Shown: positions 37,843-45,438, numbered from the stretch's first letter. The stretch: 50,916 nucleotides of DNA from an uncultured Clostridia bacterium (GCA_946407065.1 CAMJMQ010000019.1:1-50916); one strand, 5' to 3'. Notes: generated by a model from the sequence alone, not told the origin. Numbers and translations are program-made.

Positions 37843-37986
37843 ATTGTTTTCAGTTTTAGCCAAATGGTAAATGGCGGCACGAAAAAAAGAATATACCGAA
37901 TCGGATCATTCACCGAGTCATGAGAATTCCTCTTTCATTTTATCGCGTTTTTGATTGATCTTGTTTGGTAAAAGGAGGCTGATAGT

Positions 37987-38250
37987 ATGATGACTTCTGT
38001 AATGGGTTTACACGACATTGACGTTTCTGTATTCTTCGACGTGCTTGACAGTTGCGAAGGCAACGTGTATCTCGTCACCCGTGAGGGCGATAAGCTCAAC
38101 CTGAGAAGCAGACTGAGCCAGCTGCTCGGGATCACCCGACTGATGGAGGGCGGCAGGATCACCGAGGCGTTCATCCTCTGTGACAAGCCTGCCGATGAGC
38201 AGAAGCTTTTCAGACTGAATATGTTCGGCAAAACCGAGCATACCGCCTGA
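37987..38250 (+). CDS. Small conserved-looking protein of unknown function
   Basis: The 87-residue soluble protein (MMTSVMGLHDIDVSVFFDVL at the start) has alternating strands and helices and ends in a charged tail. No family is recognised. AAAGGAGG precedes the ATG by 8 bases. A strong promoter with a long leader and an exceptionally strong UUCG-loop terminator (38345-38380) make it a well-defined monocistronic unit. That argues it is a real and well-expressed gene. Confidence 0.7.
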   Translation: MMTSVMGLHDIDVSVFFDVLDSCEGNVYLVTREGDKLNLRSRLSQLLGITRLMEGGRITEAFILCDKPADEQKLFRLNMFGKTEHTA

Positions 38251-38344
38251 GCAACATGACCTGACTATCAGGCAATGCGGTAAAAACAGAAACCACTTTT
38301 AATTTGCTAATCACTACTTTTTTCATGTTAATTTAAATCCTAAA

Positions 38345-38380
38345 GCAAAAGGGGCGTTCCTTCGGGAGCGCCTCTTTTGC
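38345..38380 (+). terminator. Terminator with UUCG tetraloop
   Basis: A 16-bp stem with two G-U wobbles (GCAAAAGGGGCGTTCC with GGAGCGCCTCTTTTGC) is closed by a TTCG tetraloop, with T-rich sequence at the base. Confidence 0.9.
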
Positions 38381-38454
38381 ATATACAAAAAGATTTTGTA
38401 TATTCTCCCGCCGACCTACATATAGTAGAACTATATCAGATAAGGAGAATCACT

Positions 38455-38931
38455 ATGTCAATCAGTATCAATCGGGAAAAAATCAAAACCTACGTCTTTT
38501 CCATTCTCGTGCCGCTGGTGCTCGGAGCGATCGTCGGCGTGCTGACCACCCGCACCATGCACTATGAGAACCTCATCAAGCCGCCGCTGGCACCGCCCGC
38601 GATCCTCTTCCCCATCGCATGGAGCATCCTCTATACCCTGATGGGCATCTCTCACGGGATGCTCAAATGGAGCCGTCTCGACTCACCAGACACCGAGATC
38701 ATCTATTACGCCCAGCTCATCGTCAACCTGATCTGGCCGATCCTGTTCTTCTCACTGGAGTGGCGGCTGTTCGCGTTTGTCTGGATCATCCTTTTGGATG
38801 TGCTGGTAGGGATCATGACCGTGCGCTTTTACCGCAAGGATAAGACCGCGGGGCTCTTGCAGATCCCCTATTGTGTCTGGCTGCTGTTCGCGACCTACCT
38901 CAACCTCGCGACCTATCTGTTGAACCGGTAA
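38455..38931 (+). CDS. TspO/MBR family tryptophan-rich sensory protein
   Basis: The 158-residue protein has five predicted membrane helices. It carries the family signatures KPPLAPPAILFPIAWSILYT (about 42-61), LIVNLIWPILFFSLEWRLFA and a final PYCVWLLFATYLN. TspO proteins bind porphyrins and other hydrophobic ligands; their role in anaerobes is unclear. ATG 38455 follows AAGGAG by 8 bases; an earlier in-frame ATG at 38377 lies in the previous terminator. No tetrapyrrole gene is nearby. Confidence 0.9.
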   Translation: MSISINREKIKTYVFSILVPLVLGAIVGVLTTRTMHYENLIKPPLAPPAILFPIAWSILYTLMGISHGMLKWSRLDSPDTEIIYYAQLIVNLIWPILFFSLEWRLFAFVWIILLDVLVGIMTVRFYRKDKTAGLLQIPYCVWLLFATYLNLATYLLNR

Positions 38932-39092
38932 GCGCCTGAGAGCATCACCACTCAGCCTTCCTTTGCAAAGGTGAGATTCTGTCCAAATCCGGTATTTGGA
39001 CTACAGAATCCATACAAAGGAGAGGTTCCCCCATAAGAGGCAGGATTTTGCGATCTTTCAATAACGATTTATCATAAAAATAAATGCTTTTC

Positions 39093-39123
39093 GGCATCGG
39101 GTTTTGTGCTCGATGCCTTTTTT
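39093..39123 (+). terminator. Terminator downstream of tspO
   Basis: GGCATCG/CGATGCC stem then TTTTTT. It is nested in a wider pair GCTTTTCG...CGAAAAGC. Confidence 0.7.
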
Positions 39124-39144
39124 CTCGAAAAGCAACAAAACCGC

Positions 39145-39174
39145 TTGACTTCTCCCCTTGTTTCGTGATACGAT
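39145..39174 (+). promoter_or_regulatory. Candidate promoter for queT
   Basis: TTGACT and TACGAT are 18 bp apart, with TG one base before the -10. It leaves a leader of about 220 bases that is mostly repeat. Confidence 0.45.
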
Positions 39175-39401
39175 ATCCCTCGGTCAGTTCGTAACCATCC
39201 TGACTTGGCGAGGGAGCAAAAGGCTCCTTTTGGTATAGGAGCCCGGATTGTAAAAGAGCCTTCCTTTGGGAAAGGAAGGTGTCAGCGGACACGCGTGTCT
39301 GCTGACGGATGAATTGGTTCCATTGACCGAGCGTCAGCGAGATACCATTTTACTTTTACACTTTTACCCCGCCTAAATCAAAACTAAGGAGACAAAAGAA
39401 T

Positions 39402-39938
39402 ATGAAAGACAAACGTGTGTTGTACATCACACAGGCGGCGGTCATCGCCGCGCTTTACGCCGTGCTCACGATCGGACAGAACGCGCTTTTGCCCGGTACG
39501 GCATCGGCAGCGGTACAGTTCCGCGTCGCAGAGGTACTGTGCGTCCTCGCGATCTACACCCCGGCGGCGATCCCCGGTCTGACGATCGGCTGTATCATCG
39601 CCAACATCAGCTCCGTCACCGCGGGACTGGGCTTCTATGACATGATCTTCGGCTCGCTTGCAAGCCTGCTGGCGGCACTCGCCATGTACGGTCTGCGCAA
39701 TGTCCGCTTCAAGAATATCCCCTTCCTCGCGCTTTTGATGCCCGCGATCTTCAACGGCGTCATCGTAGGACTGGAGATCTCGATCTTCTTCACCGATACC
39801 GGCTTCAGCTTTGTCAGCTTCCTGATCACCGGCGGCTGCGTCGCGCTGGGTGAGCTCGTCGTACTGATGGTACTGGGCATCCCCGCCTGCCTCCTGCTCA
39901 ATAAGCACGGCAAAAAGCTGGGCATCGTGGTCGAATAA
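39402..39938 (+). CDS. queT: QueT-family transporter (ECF S component for queuosine precursor)
   Basis: The 178-residue membrane protein (MKDKRVLYITQAAVIAALYA at the start) has six predicted helices and the family features FRVAEVLCVLA, IPGLTIGCIIANI and a Gly-rich FDMIFGSLASLLAALA-like stretch. QueT proteins are S components that import a queuosine precursor such as queuine or preQ1 for tRNA modification. AAGGAG precedes the ATG by 11 bases. I looked for a preQ1 riboswitch; only the A-rich tail AAATCAAAACTAAGGAG resembles one, without the stem. Confidence 0.87.
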   Translation: MKDKRVLYITQAAVIAALYAVLTIGQNALLPGTASAAVQFRVAEVLCVLAIYTPAAIPGLTIGCIIANISSVTAGLGFYDMIFGSLASLLAALAMYGLRNVRFKNIPFLALLMPAIFNGVIVGLEISIFFTDTGFSFVSFLITGGCVALGELVVLMVLGIPACLLLNKHGKKLGIVVE

Positions 39939-39950
39939 TGAGATAAAAAC

Positions 39951-39984
39951 GCTCCCGCTAACGGTTACATAGCGGGAGCTTTTG
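39951..39984 (+). terminator. Terminator after queT
   Basis: A 10-bp perfect stem (GCTCCCGCTA/TAGCGGGAGC) with a 9-base loop, then TTTTG. Confidence 0.88.
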
Positions 39985-40135
39985 TATGACAGCACGCATT
40001 ATATTCACCCTGTCAGCCCTTTGATCGTACACCAATCAAGGTTGCCAAGACTGAAACTGAGGGCTTTTTCTTGCGATGGTTTTCTTCATTGATCCACATA
40101 AAATACGGCAAAATGAAAATATTTTAAATTAAGGC

Positions 40136-40164
40136 TTGCATTTGTCGGCAGATTATGGTATGAT
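40136..40164 (+). promoter_or_regulatory. Promoter of tRNA-Pro
   Basis: TTGCAT and TATGAT are 17 bp apart with TG one base before the -10. It ends 23 bases before the mature tRNA 5' end. Confidence 0.65.
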
Positions 40165-40187
40165 AACTCTTGCAGTAAAAACTGTAT

Positions 40188-40264
40188 CCGGGTGTGGCGC
40201 AGTTTGGTAGCGCGCTTGAATGGGGTTCAAGAGGCCGCTGGTTCGACTCCAGTCACTCGGACCA
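40188..40264 (+). tRNA. tRNA-Pro (anticodon GGG), CCA encoded
   Basis: The 77-nt cloverleaf closes fully: acceptor CCGGGTG with CACTCGG, anticodon arm CTTGA-ATGGGGT-TCAAG giving anticodon GGG, T arm GCTGG-TTCGACT-CCAGT, discriminator A and genomic CCA. It sits exactly at the switch from GC-rich core to AT-rich mobile DNA. That fits a tRNA 3' end used as an integration site. Confidence 0.95.
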
Positions 40265-40299
40265 TAAAGGTTGGGTTTTCATCCAACCTTTATTTTTTT
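40265..40299 (+). terminator. Terminator after tRNA-Pro
   Basis: The 10-bp stem TAAAGGTTGG/CCAACCTTTA begins right after the CCA, followed by seven T. Confidence 0.9.
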
Positions 40300-40358
40300 A
40301 CTTATAATCGCAAAAATGGCTTAAACAGTGATAAAATCGGCATTTTGTTATCTTCTAA

Positions 40359-40398
40359 TTAACACAAAATAAGTCAAGTTAACACAAGATAAATCATG
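40359..40398. repeat. Two tandem 20-bp repeats
   Basis: TTAACACAAAATAAGTCAAG (40359-40378) and TTAACACAAGATAAATCATG (40379-40398) are followed by another TTAA. They lie about 95 bp past the tRNA. Confidence 0.8.
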
Positions 40399-40401
40399 TT
40401 A

Positions 40402-40478
40402 AATTACGACCAAAGGTCGTATTTTTGGCAGATAATCCAGTCAATTACGACCCAAATTACGACCCAATTTGCGACCTA
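40402..40478. repeat. Iteron-like array, 12-bp unit
   Basis: AATTACGACCCA occurs at 40443 and 40455, with a diverged ATTTGCGACCTA at 40467. A further AATTACGACC at 40402 forms ACGACCaaaGGTCGT with its neighbour. Phased repeats next to a tRNA suggest binding sites for an integrase, excisionase or replication initiator. Confidence 0.75.
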
Positions 40479-40511
40479 AAAATATTGTTAACTAGGCATT
40501 ACGGACTGTCT

Positions 40512-40543
40512 ATACTATCTCGTCTATGAGGTAGTATTTTTTA
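40512..40543 (+). terminator. Orphan terminator at the element's left end
   Basis: The 10-bp stem ATACTATCTC/GAGGTAGTAT with one G-U pair is followed by six T. No gene precedes it in the element. The rest of 40544-40721 is AT-rich with no gene seen. Confidence 0.7.
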
Positions 40544-40721
40544 TTTGTCGCTTTTTTACTATCCTAATATTGAATCTGAGTGAATTATTCAATGACGGAT
40601 CAGTAACCTCAAAGCGCAATGTTACATTTTCTTGTAGATATTATATCGCGAGATTCAAATTCTTTATTTCTATTAATCTTAAAAATCCGCATAAATACTG
40701 ACTTTTTTAAGATAATAATGA

Positions 40722-40750
40722 TTGACAAAAATTTAACAATGTGCTATAAT
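40722..40750 (+). promoter_or_regulatory. Consensus promoter of the mobile-element operon
   Basis: TTGACA and TATAAT are 17 bp apart and TG lies one base before the -10, making it a perfect sigma-A promoter. The predicted start is near 40757, just before the T-shaped leader. Confidence 0.9.
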
Positions 40751-40756
40751 ATAGAT

Positions 40757-40920
40757 AGAAAATTAAAAGTCAGGGGGTTCCGTCACATACCCCGAATTTT
40801 GGCTTCATTTCAGTGAAATCGTGACTCTGCAATTCACGATTTCACTGAAACCTGCAAGTGTATAAACTACATTTTATACATTTGCATTGAAGCCTTTTCG
40901 GGGAACTGACGGAACCCCCT
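40757..40920 (+). ncRNA. Candidate structured leader or small RNA (three-way junction)
   Basis: The outer stem has three perfectly paired segments: 40772-40785 with 40907-40920 (14 bp), 40790-40796 with 40897-40903 (7 bp), and 40801-40807 with 40888-40894 (7 bp). Inside it, a 17-bp perfect hairpin (40808-40824 with 40834-40850) and a 14-bp hairpin with one G-U pair (40853-40866 with 40873-40886) complete a T shape. It begins just after the predicted transcription start and ends 27 bases before the next ATG. It could be a regulatory leader, an independent RNA or a DNA cruciform site. Confidence 0.6.
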
Positions 40921-40947
40921 ATTTCTTTTGGAAAGGAAGATTCTAGT

Positions 40948-41949
40948 ATGGCAAATTTTGTCAATCATAAAAAAGGAATTGTTTTGTCAGAAACTGATAA
41001 AGAGTTATTGAGTTCATTGTATAAAGCGGATTTTTTGTGTGACTACCACCTATCATTAATTATAGGTGAGAATAAACGATATGTAGCTAAGAGGTTACAT
41101 GACCTTGCGACCGCCGGATTAGTAGGTCGTAAAGTGCTGAAAGCTAACTGTCCTGCGGCGAACTGGATTACGAAGTCTGGAATTTCGAAAGCAGGATTAC
41201 CGCCACGGAATGTAAGACCGCCTACATTGGGGAGATATGAACATTCTCTTGGTTGCGCTGATATGTATGTTTATTTCTGTTTACTCCGCAAGTTTAAGGA
41301 TGGTAGTAAAAAACGATTTGTTCATTTCGGTGACATCATATCTGAACGAGATTTTAACGCCGTTCGTGAACTAAAGGAAGTCGGCAAGAAAAAGAATGGT
41401 CAATCCATTTTGAAATCACTTGACTTTGACATTCATCACCCAGATGGTTACTTTGTCAAAAACGGCAAGTATTATGCCCTCGAATTTGAACGCACCCCCA
41501 AAAGCACTTATGATAAAGTTCGTGATAACGCACTGGATAACTGCAAAAGGTTTTCAAAGCAATTTTGGGTATATGATTCTAAATCGGTGTATAACTACTT
41601 GAAGAAAGCCCAAGCTGAAATTGGTGCTGACAAGCTACAAATAATTGACTATAAGAAAGTTCGAGAACAACTACAGAGAGCTGTTGCTAATCTTCCCGCC
41701 GTTATTTCAAAAAAGTCGGGCAAGCCTCGGCAATCTGCTTTTGGCAAGATGGTTGAACCGACCCCGCTGAACCGTATTCCCTTATTGCCCTCGGCGGTCA
41801 AAGCTCCTGTCCTTGAAAGCCGTGCCAAAGCAACGGTTACACCCACTGCAAAACCGTCAGCGACTGAACAGAAATCGACGGTACGGACGAATAAGCCACT
41901 TGCGCCCTTAAAGCCCAAGTTGAAACTAGAAAAGAGGGGTCGCAAATAA
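40948..41949 (+). CDS. Replication-relaxation (Replic_Relax) family protein
   Basis: The 333-residue protein opens with a winged helix-turn-helix (about 15-75; LSETDKELLSSLYKADFLC, then KRYVAKRLHDLATAGLV) and a middle domain with an acidic strand pattern (LDFDIHHPDGYF, YYALEFERTPKS), as in Replic_Relax proteins of Firmicute plasmids and integrative elements. The C-terminal 80 residues are a basic, Pro/Ala/Thr-rich tail. It probably acts at the transfer or replication origin, but its biochemistry is poorly known. AAGGAAG precedes the ATG. It overlaps the next gene by one base (TAATG). Confidence 0.8.
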   Translation: MANFVNHKKGIVLSETDKELLSSLYKADFLCDYHLSLIIGENKRYVAKRLHDLATAGLVGRKVLKANCPAANWITKSGISKAGLPPRNVRPPTLGRYEHSLGCADMYVYFCLLRKFKDGSKKRFVHFGDIISERDFNAVRELKEVGKKKNGQSILKSLDFDIHHPDGYFVKNGKYYALEFERTPKSTYDKVRDNALDNCKRFSKQFWVYDSKSVYNYLKKAQAEIGADKLQIIDYKKVREQLQRAVANLPAVISKKSGKPRQSAFGKMVEPTPLNRIPLLPSAVKAPVLESRAKATVTPTAKPSATEQKSTVRTNKPLAPLKPKLKLEKRGRK

Positions 41950-43583
41950 TGTTCATCTTTTTTGTGGTTCCTATTTTAACTACACTTATAGCTCCGCTCT
42001 CTGGTATTATTGTTTTTACAACAAAGCTGATTGCAAAGTTCGTTCCGCCCCTGCGGAAATGGACTACTCCATTTTTGTTGTTTGTCGGGACGATATTGTT
42101 ATTAGTCGGAATAATCACTAACCCATGTTGTATTCCTTTTGAGTGCGTGAAATCTTTAATTTTGCAAGCGGATCCGCTGGGACTGTTCAATAGAATAACT
42201 TATCAGCCTTTTTCACTATTTAATTATTTAATCTCAGATTGTCGCACCCTAGGTGTATGCGTCATAGTAGGTGCGCTGTCAATCTTTGCAACTCGTTTCA
42301 CGCCGGATAATCTCCTATTACACTATGAATCCCGCAAGGAATCAAAGCGTCAGCACTTATCAAAGATTGACCGCGTGAGCAAATCTAATCAGTTATGCTT
42401 TGGCGTGAGCGGCGCGGGAAAAACCGCCTATCTGTCACGAATGGTTCAAGACACCTTAGAAACAGACCCCCAATCATGTATCATTGTCGTAGACGGCAAA
42501 GGTAGCACTGAAAAATACAGCATTTACGACAACTTGACAAAGATATCTGCTCAGTTCAATAAACCTTTAGTATTATTGAACGGCACAACAAACGATAATC
42601 TCGGAGGTTGTATTTACGACTTTTTAGACGGTATTACTACCCCTGATTCAGCTAAAGATATGGTGATGTCGCTGATTGTCGACCCGACTGTCGAGCAGTC
42701 AAGCGGTTCTGAGCATTACAAGGTTATGACGGAATCATATATTCTTGCGGTAATTCGCTTTATGATGAATCATGCCATAGATGTGACTTTATCTAACGTC
42801 CTACAGCTTCTTTATCCAAACAATCTCAAATCGGTAATTGACAGCATAGAGAATGTAGATTTATCGGAGCGGGACGAGCTTTTACAACGTATCGACAATA
42901 CATGGAACGATGTTAAGTCAAACGTCGAAAAGCTCCGAATGTTCCTTGATGGTCAAGGCAACAACATTTTTGTTGGTGACGGTACGCAAGAGCGTTTCAA
43001 TATTCGTTCTGCCTACAAAAGCGGCGCAATCGTCCTTGTCCTTGCAGATGAAATGAGTATGCCGAGCCTTTCACAAAAGTTAGTCAACCTCGTTAGTATG
43101 GATATACGCTCACTTGTGGCGGGCAGACTAACAGGCACGATTGATTTAGATAAACATTGTTACTGTATCTATGACGAATTTACCTCTTACGTTTCAGCTT
43201 TACCAACGGTTAGGTCAATTTACGCTCGTTGTCGTTCTGCCGAGGTTTCACTGACCCTCGCTACTCAGTCAGCGTCAGATATTATCGGCTTGGGGGCAGG
43301 GTGGTTTGATTCAATCATCAACACTTGCGATAGGTTCGTAGTATTTAGGCAAAACGGACAGGAAAGCCCCGAAGCGTGCGCTAACCTTTTCGGCACGGAA
43401 TTGCATGTGACTACAACTGCGCGGTCAAGTGATTTTGACTTTACCGGAGAGGCGAGCAACACCGCCGACAGAGTATTTATAGTACACCCAGATGTTATAA
43501 GGAATTTACGTAATAATTATGGAATCCTCTTTGACAAGAAGATTCGCAAATTACAATATTTTAAGAATCAATTTATTGATTAG
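41949..43583 (+). CDS. VirD4/TraG-like coupling ATPase
   Basis: The 544-residue protein has two or three N-terminal membrane helices (about 1-60 and 95-115). A P-loop ATPase domain follows with Walker A GVSGAGKT (about 151-158), VDGKGS, Walker B CIYDEF (about 403) and the RCRSAEVSLTLATQSASD sensor region. This is the layout of type IV coupling proteins that deliver DNA to a transfer channel. GAGGGG precedes the ATG. No other type IV secretion gene is in the window, so the element may be mobilisable or its transfer genes lie further right. Confidence 0.82.
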   Translation: MFIFFVVPILTTLIAPLSGIIVFTTKLIAKFVPPLRKWTTPFLLFVGTILLLVGIITNPCCIPFECVKSLILQADPLGLFNRITYQPFSLFNYLISDCRTLGVCVIVGALSIFATRFTPDNLLLHYESRKESKRQHLSKIDRVSKSNQLCFGVSGAGKTAYLSRMVQDTLETDPQSCIIVVDGKGSTEKYSIYDNLTKISAQFNKPLVLLNGTTNDNLGGCIYDFLDGITTPDSAKDMVMSLIVDPTVEQSSGSEHYKVMTESYILAVIRFMMNHAIDVTLSNVLQLLYPNNLKSVIDSIENVDLSERDELLQRIDNTWNDVKSNVEKLRMFLDGQGNNIFVGDGTQERFNIRSAYKSGAIVLVLADEMSMPSLSQKLVNLVSMDIRSLVAGRLTGTIDLDKHCYCIYDEFTSYVSALPTVRSIYARCRSAEVSLTLATQSASDIIGLGAGWFDSIINTCDRFVVFRQNGQESPEACANLFGTELHVTTTARSSDFDFTGEASNTADRVFIVHPDVIRNLRNNYGILFDKKIRKLQYFKNQFID

Positions 43584-43597
43584 AAAGGATGGTTTTT

Positions 43598-44143
43598 ATG
43601 ACTAAATTAAATGTGTATGTTGATTCTAATTCGTTCGGTATGAAATACGCCGAAGCAGTAGCCACTGTTCGTTCTGCACTTAAAATCTTCAATCAGAAGA
43701 TTTTACATGAGCAGTGCGGCATTGACGACTTCGCCATTGTCGAAACGGACGACGACGCGAACGCTGATGTGATTATCTGTGAGAAACACCGCACCGATTT
43801 GGAGCTTCACGGCAATTTGTCGGTTGAGCTTCTGCCGTCCATTTCTGAGACGGACGGCAAGACTATCTTTCTCGACACGGTCGAGATTGCCGATGTATCG
43901 AGCAGTTATGACAAACCGTTTGATGACATTGTGTGTGAAGCTGTATGTCATGAGCTTTGCCTTATCCTCGGAGTAAGCGGAAGAATCGGGCAGAACCGGT
44001 ACGGCAGTAAGGAGTATCAGCAGGATTTTGGTTTAATGCTCGAACCCTATAATGTTTATAATTCAAATCTTAGCAAAGAGTATTATTTGACCGACAGCGA
44101 GATTGCCGCCCTCAAAGCGACCGTTTCGTCCATAGTCGCATAG
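43598..44143 (+). CDS. Metzincin-like protein lacking the catalytic histidines
   Basis: The 181-residue protein begins MTKLNVYVDSNSFGMKYAEA and contains DDDANADVIICEK, then ICEAVCHELCLILGVSG-like sequence (VCHELCLILGVSGR near 116-129). The order and spacing resemble matrixin-type zinc peptidases, whose motif is HExxHxxGxxH. Here only the first His and the Glu (118-119) remain, and the second and third His positions are Leu and Gly. It is probably an inactive relative or a binding protein. AAAGGA lies 8 bases before ATG. It ends the operon, with a terminator at 44163. Confidence 0.6.
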   Translation: MTKLNVYVDSNSFGMKYAEAVATVRSALKIFNQKILHEQCGIDDFAIVETDDDANADVIICEKHRTDLELHGNLSVELLPSISETDGKTIFLDTVEIADVSSSYDKPFDDIVCEAVCHELCLILGVSGRIGQNRYGSKEYQQDFGLMLEPYNVYNSNLSKEYYLTDSEIAALKATVSSIVA

Positions 44144-44162
44144 CTGAATATCTAATCGGTAG

Positions 44163-44196
44163 GAGCTACGGAATACCCGTAGCTCTTATTTTTTTT
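44163..44196 (+). terminator. Terminator of the mobile-element operon
   Basis: The 9-bp stem GAGCTACGG/CCGTAGCTC, a 5-base loop, then TTATTTTTTTT. Confidence 0.9.
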
Positions 44197-44533
44197 GCCC
44201 GATTTCTTAACCGTTTTATGCTCACTATCACTTATCTGTTTTCATATTCAAATCGCCGACGTTGGCTTTAGGCACATATTTTGCTCCGCGAATACCGCTA
44301 TATCAAGAATTGCCCTACGGCGTCTCACGATGTTTGCTTCTTGACATATCGCTATTCTCTCCGCTTTTGTATGCACCGTAAAGCCCATACGACGACGATT
44401 TATACGAATTTCAGAAATACAGAAAGGTCAGGTGATAACAGCATAAAACTGAAAATCGGGTTAAGTAAAACCCACCAACTCAGAATTACCGAATATCCAA
44501 TTTCAAATCTTTATCAAAAAGGAGCAAAACACA
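44197..44533. other. Gene-free stretch before DUF3846 gene
   Basis: A frame starting at 44281 reads poorly, is rich in Cys/His/Tyr without pattern, and has no ribosome binding site. I see no convincing gene, promoter or repeat, apart from AAAGGAG at 44517-44523 that serves the next gene. Confidence 0.5.
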
Positions 44534-44869
44534 ATGAAAGTTATTATCGTAAAACCATTCACCAATCCTTATGTAGCCACCATCAAGGGCGACCTTGAAA
44601 GTATGCAAGCTATCGTAGGTGGGTACATCGAAGCCGTTTATCCGTTCGATGACCCCGATGTGGCTCTTGTCTGCAACGAGGAAGGAAAGCTCGAAGGGCT
44701 GACTCCGAACCGCTTTTTACTCAACCGCAACAACGGAATATGCGACTTTATCTGTGGCGACTTCTTCCTCTGCTACGCACCCGCAGACAGCGAGAACTTC
44801 GAGAGTATGCCCGACAACCTGATTCAGAAGTACATTGAAAAATTCAGTGCGAAAGGAGTTAGATTATGA
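44534..44869 (+). CDS. DUF3846 domain protein
   Basis: The 111-residue protein (MKVIIVKPFTNPYVATIKGD) matches the DUF3846 pattern: an N-terminal strand, VGGYIEAVYPFDDPDVALVC, then NRFLLN...GDFFLC. Such proteins are frequent on plasmids, phages and integrative elements of Firmicutes, and their function is unknown. AAAGGAG is 9 bases before the ATG. It overlaps the following J-domain gene by ATGA. Confidence 0.8.
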   Translation: MKVIIVKPFTNPYVATIKGDLESMQAIVGGYIEAVYPFDDPDVALVCNEEGKLEGLTPNRFLLNRNNGICDFICGDFFLCYAPADSENFESMPDNLIQKYIEKFSAKGVRL

Positions 44870-45360
44870 GATATTTTACAGATTGCCACACAGCAGAGGA
44901 TGTCAAACACCAATTCCGCGAGAACGCAAAAAAGTATCATCCCGACCTCGGCGGCGACCCCGAGGACTTCAAAGCCATGTATATTGAATTTGAGAAGTTG
45001 TGGTCACGCTATAAAAACATCCACCGCAACGCCGAGGGCGAAACCTACGAAAGAGAAACCACAGAAACACCCGAGGAATTCGCAAACATCATCAATACAC
45101 TTGTCAGACTTCAAGGCGTACACGTTGAGCTTTGCGGCTCTTGGATATGGGCGAGCGGAAACACTCAGCCTTACAAGGACACTTTGAAATCGTTAAAATT
45201 CCGATGGGCGCACAAAAAGAAAGCATGGTATTACCACACCGAGCCATACCGCAAGCGTAGCCATCGAGAGCTGACGCTTGACGAGATTAGGGAAATGTTC
45301 GGTTCGCAGAGCTACACCGCAAAAGCCGAAGAAGAAAAGAAGCTGAAAGCAGTGGTATAA
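44866..45360 (+). CDS. Small J-domain protein of a mobile element
   Basis: The 164-residue protein has an N-terminal J-like domain (about 1-50) with the HPD motif at 25-27 (KKYHPDLGGD). The Gly/Phe and zinc regions of true DnaJ are absent. The remaining 110 residues include WIWASGNTQPYKDTLKSLKF then RWAHKKKAWYYH, which recurs in mobile-element J proteins. It may recruit DnaK to a replication or transfer complex. Translation is coupled to the DUF3846 gene. Confidence 0.8.
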   Translation: MRYFTDCHTAEDVKHQFRENAKKYHPDLGGDPEDFKAMYIEFEKLWSRYKNIHRNAEGETYERETTETPEEFANIINTLVRLQGVHVELCGSWIWASGNTQPYKDTLKSLKFRWAHKKKAWYYHTEPYRKRSHRELTLDEIREMFGSQSYTAKAEEEKKLKAVV

Positions 45361-45413
45361 ATAAGGTTGAGGGAGCGAAAGCTCCCTTAATCCATATTCC
45401 CGCCCGCCGACCC

Positions 45414-45438
45414 TCGCAATCGAGATTGCGACGTTTTT
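45414..45438 (+). terminator. Terminator after J-domain gene
   Basis: TCGCAAT/ATTGCGA with a CGAG loop is followed by CGTTTTT. A second hairpin GGGAGCgaaaGCTCCC (45371-45386) precedes it. Confidence 0.75.

Larger units (their letters stand above)
38950..39350. repeat. Two family-C type palindromic blocks
   Basis: The block at about 38952-39035 contains GCCTTCCTTTGCAAAGG and the pair ATTCTGTCCAAATCCGGTAT / TTTGGACTACAGAAT. The block at about 39228-39345 contains AAGGCTCCTTTTGG, CCTTCCTTTGGGAAAGGAAGG and GCGGACACGCGTGTCTGC. A minus-strand reading frame across both is repeat-derived, not a gene. Confidence 0.65.

Noticed and set aside
38945..39292. A 115-codon minus-strand frame between tspO and queT
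   Set aside because: It reads across two palindromic repeat blocks and two terminator/promoter signals and has no ribosome binding site.
39300..39402. preQ1 riboswitch upstream of queT
   Set aside because: The A-rich tail before AAGGAG is suggestive, but no suitable stem-loop with the binding C-rich loop is present just upstream.
44281..44598. A 105-codon plus-strand frame overlapping the DUF3846 start
   Set aside because: It has no ribosome binding site, a random-looking composition, and overlaps a well-supported gene start.
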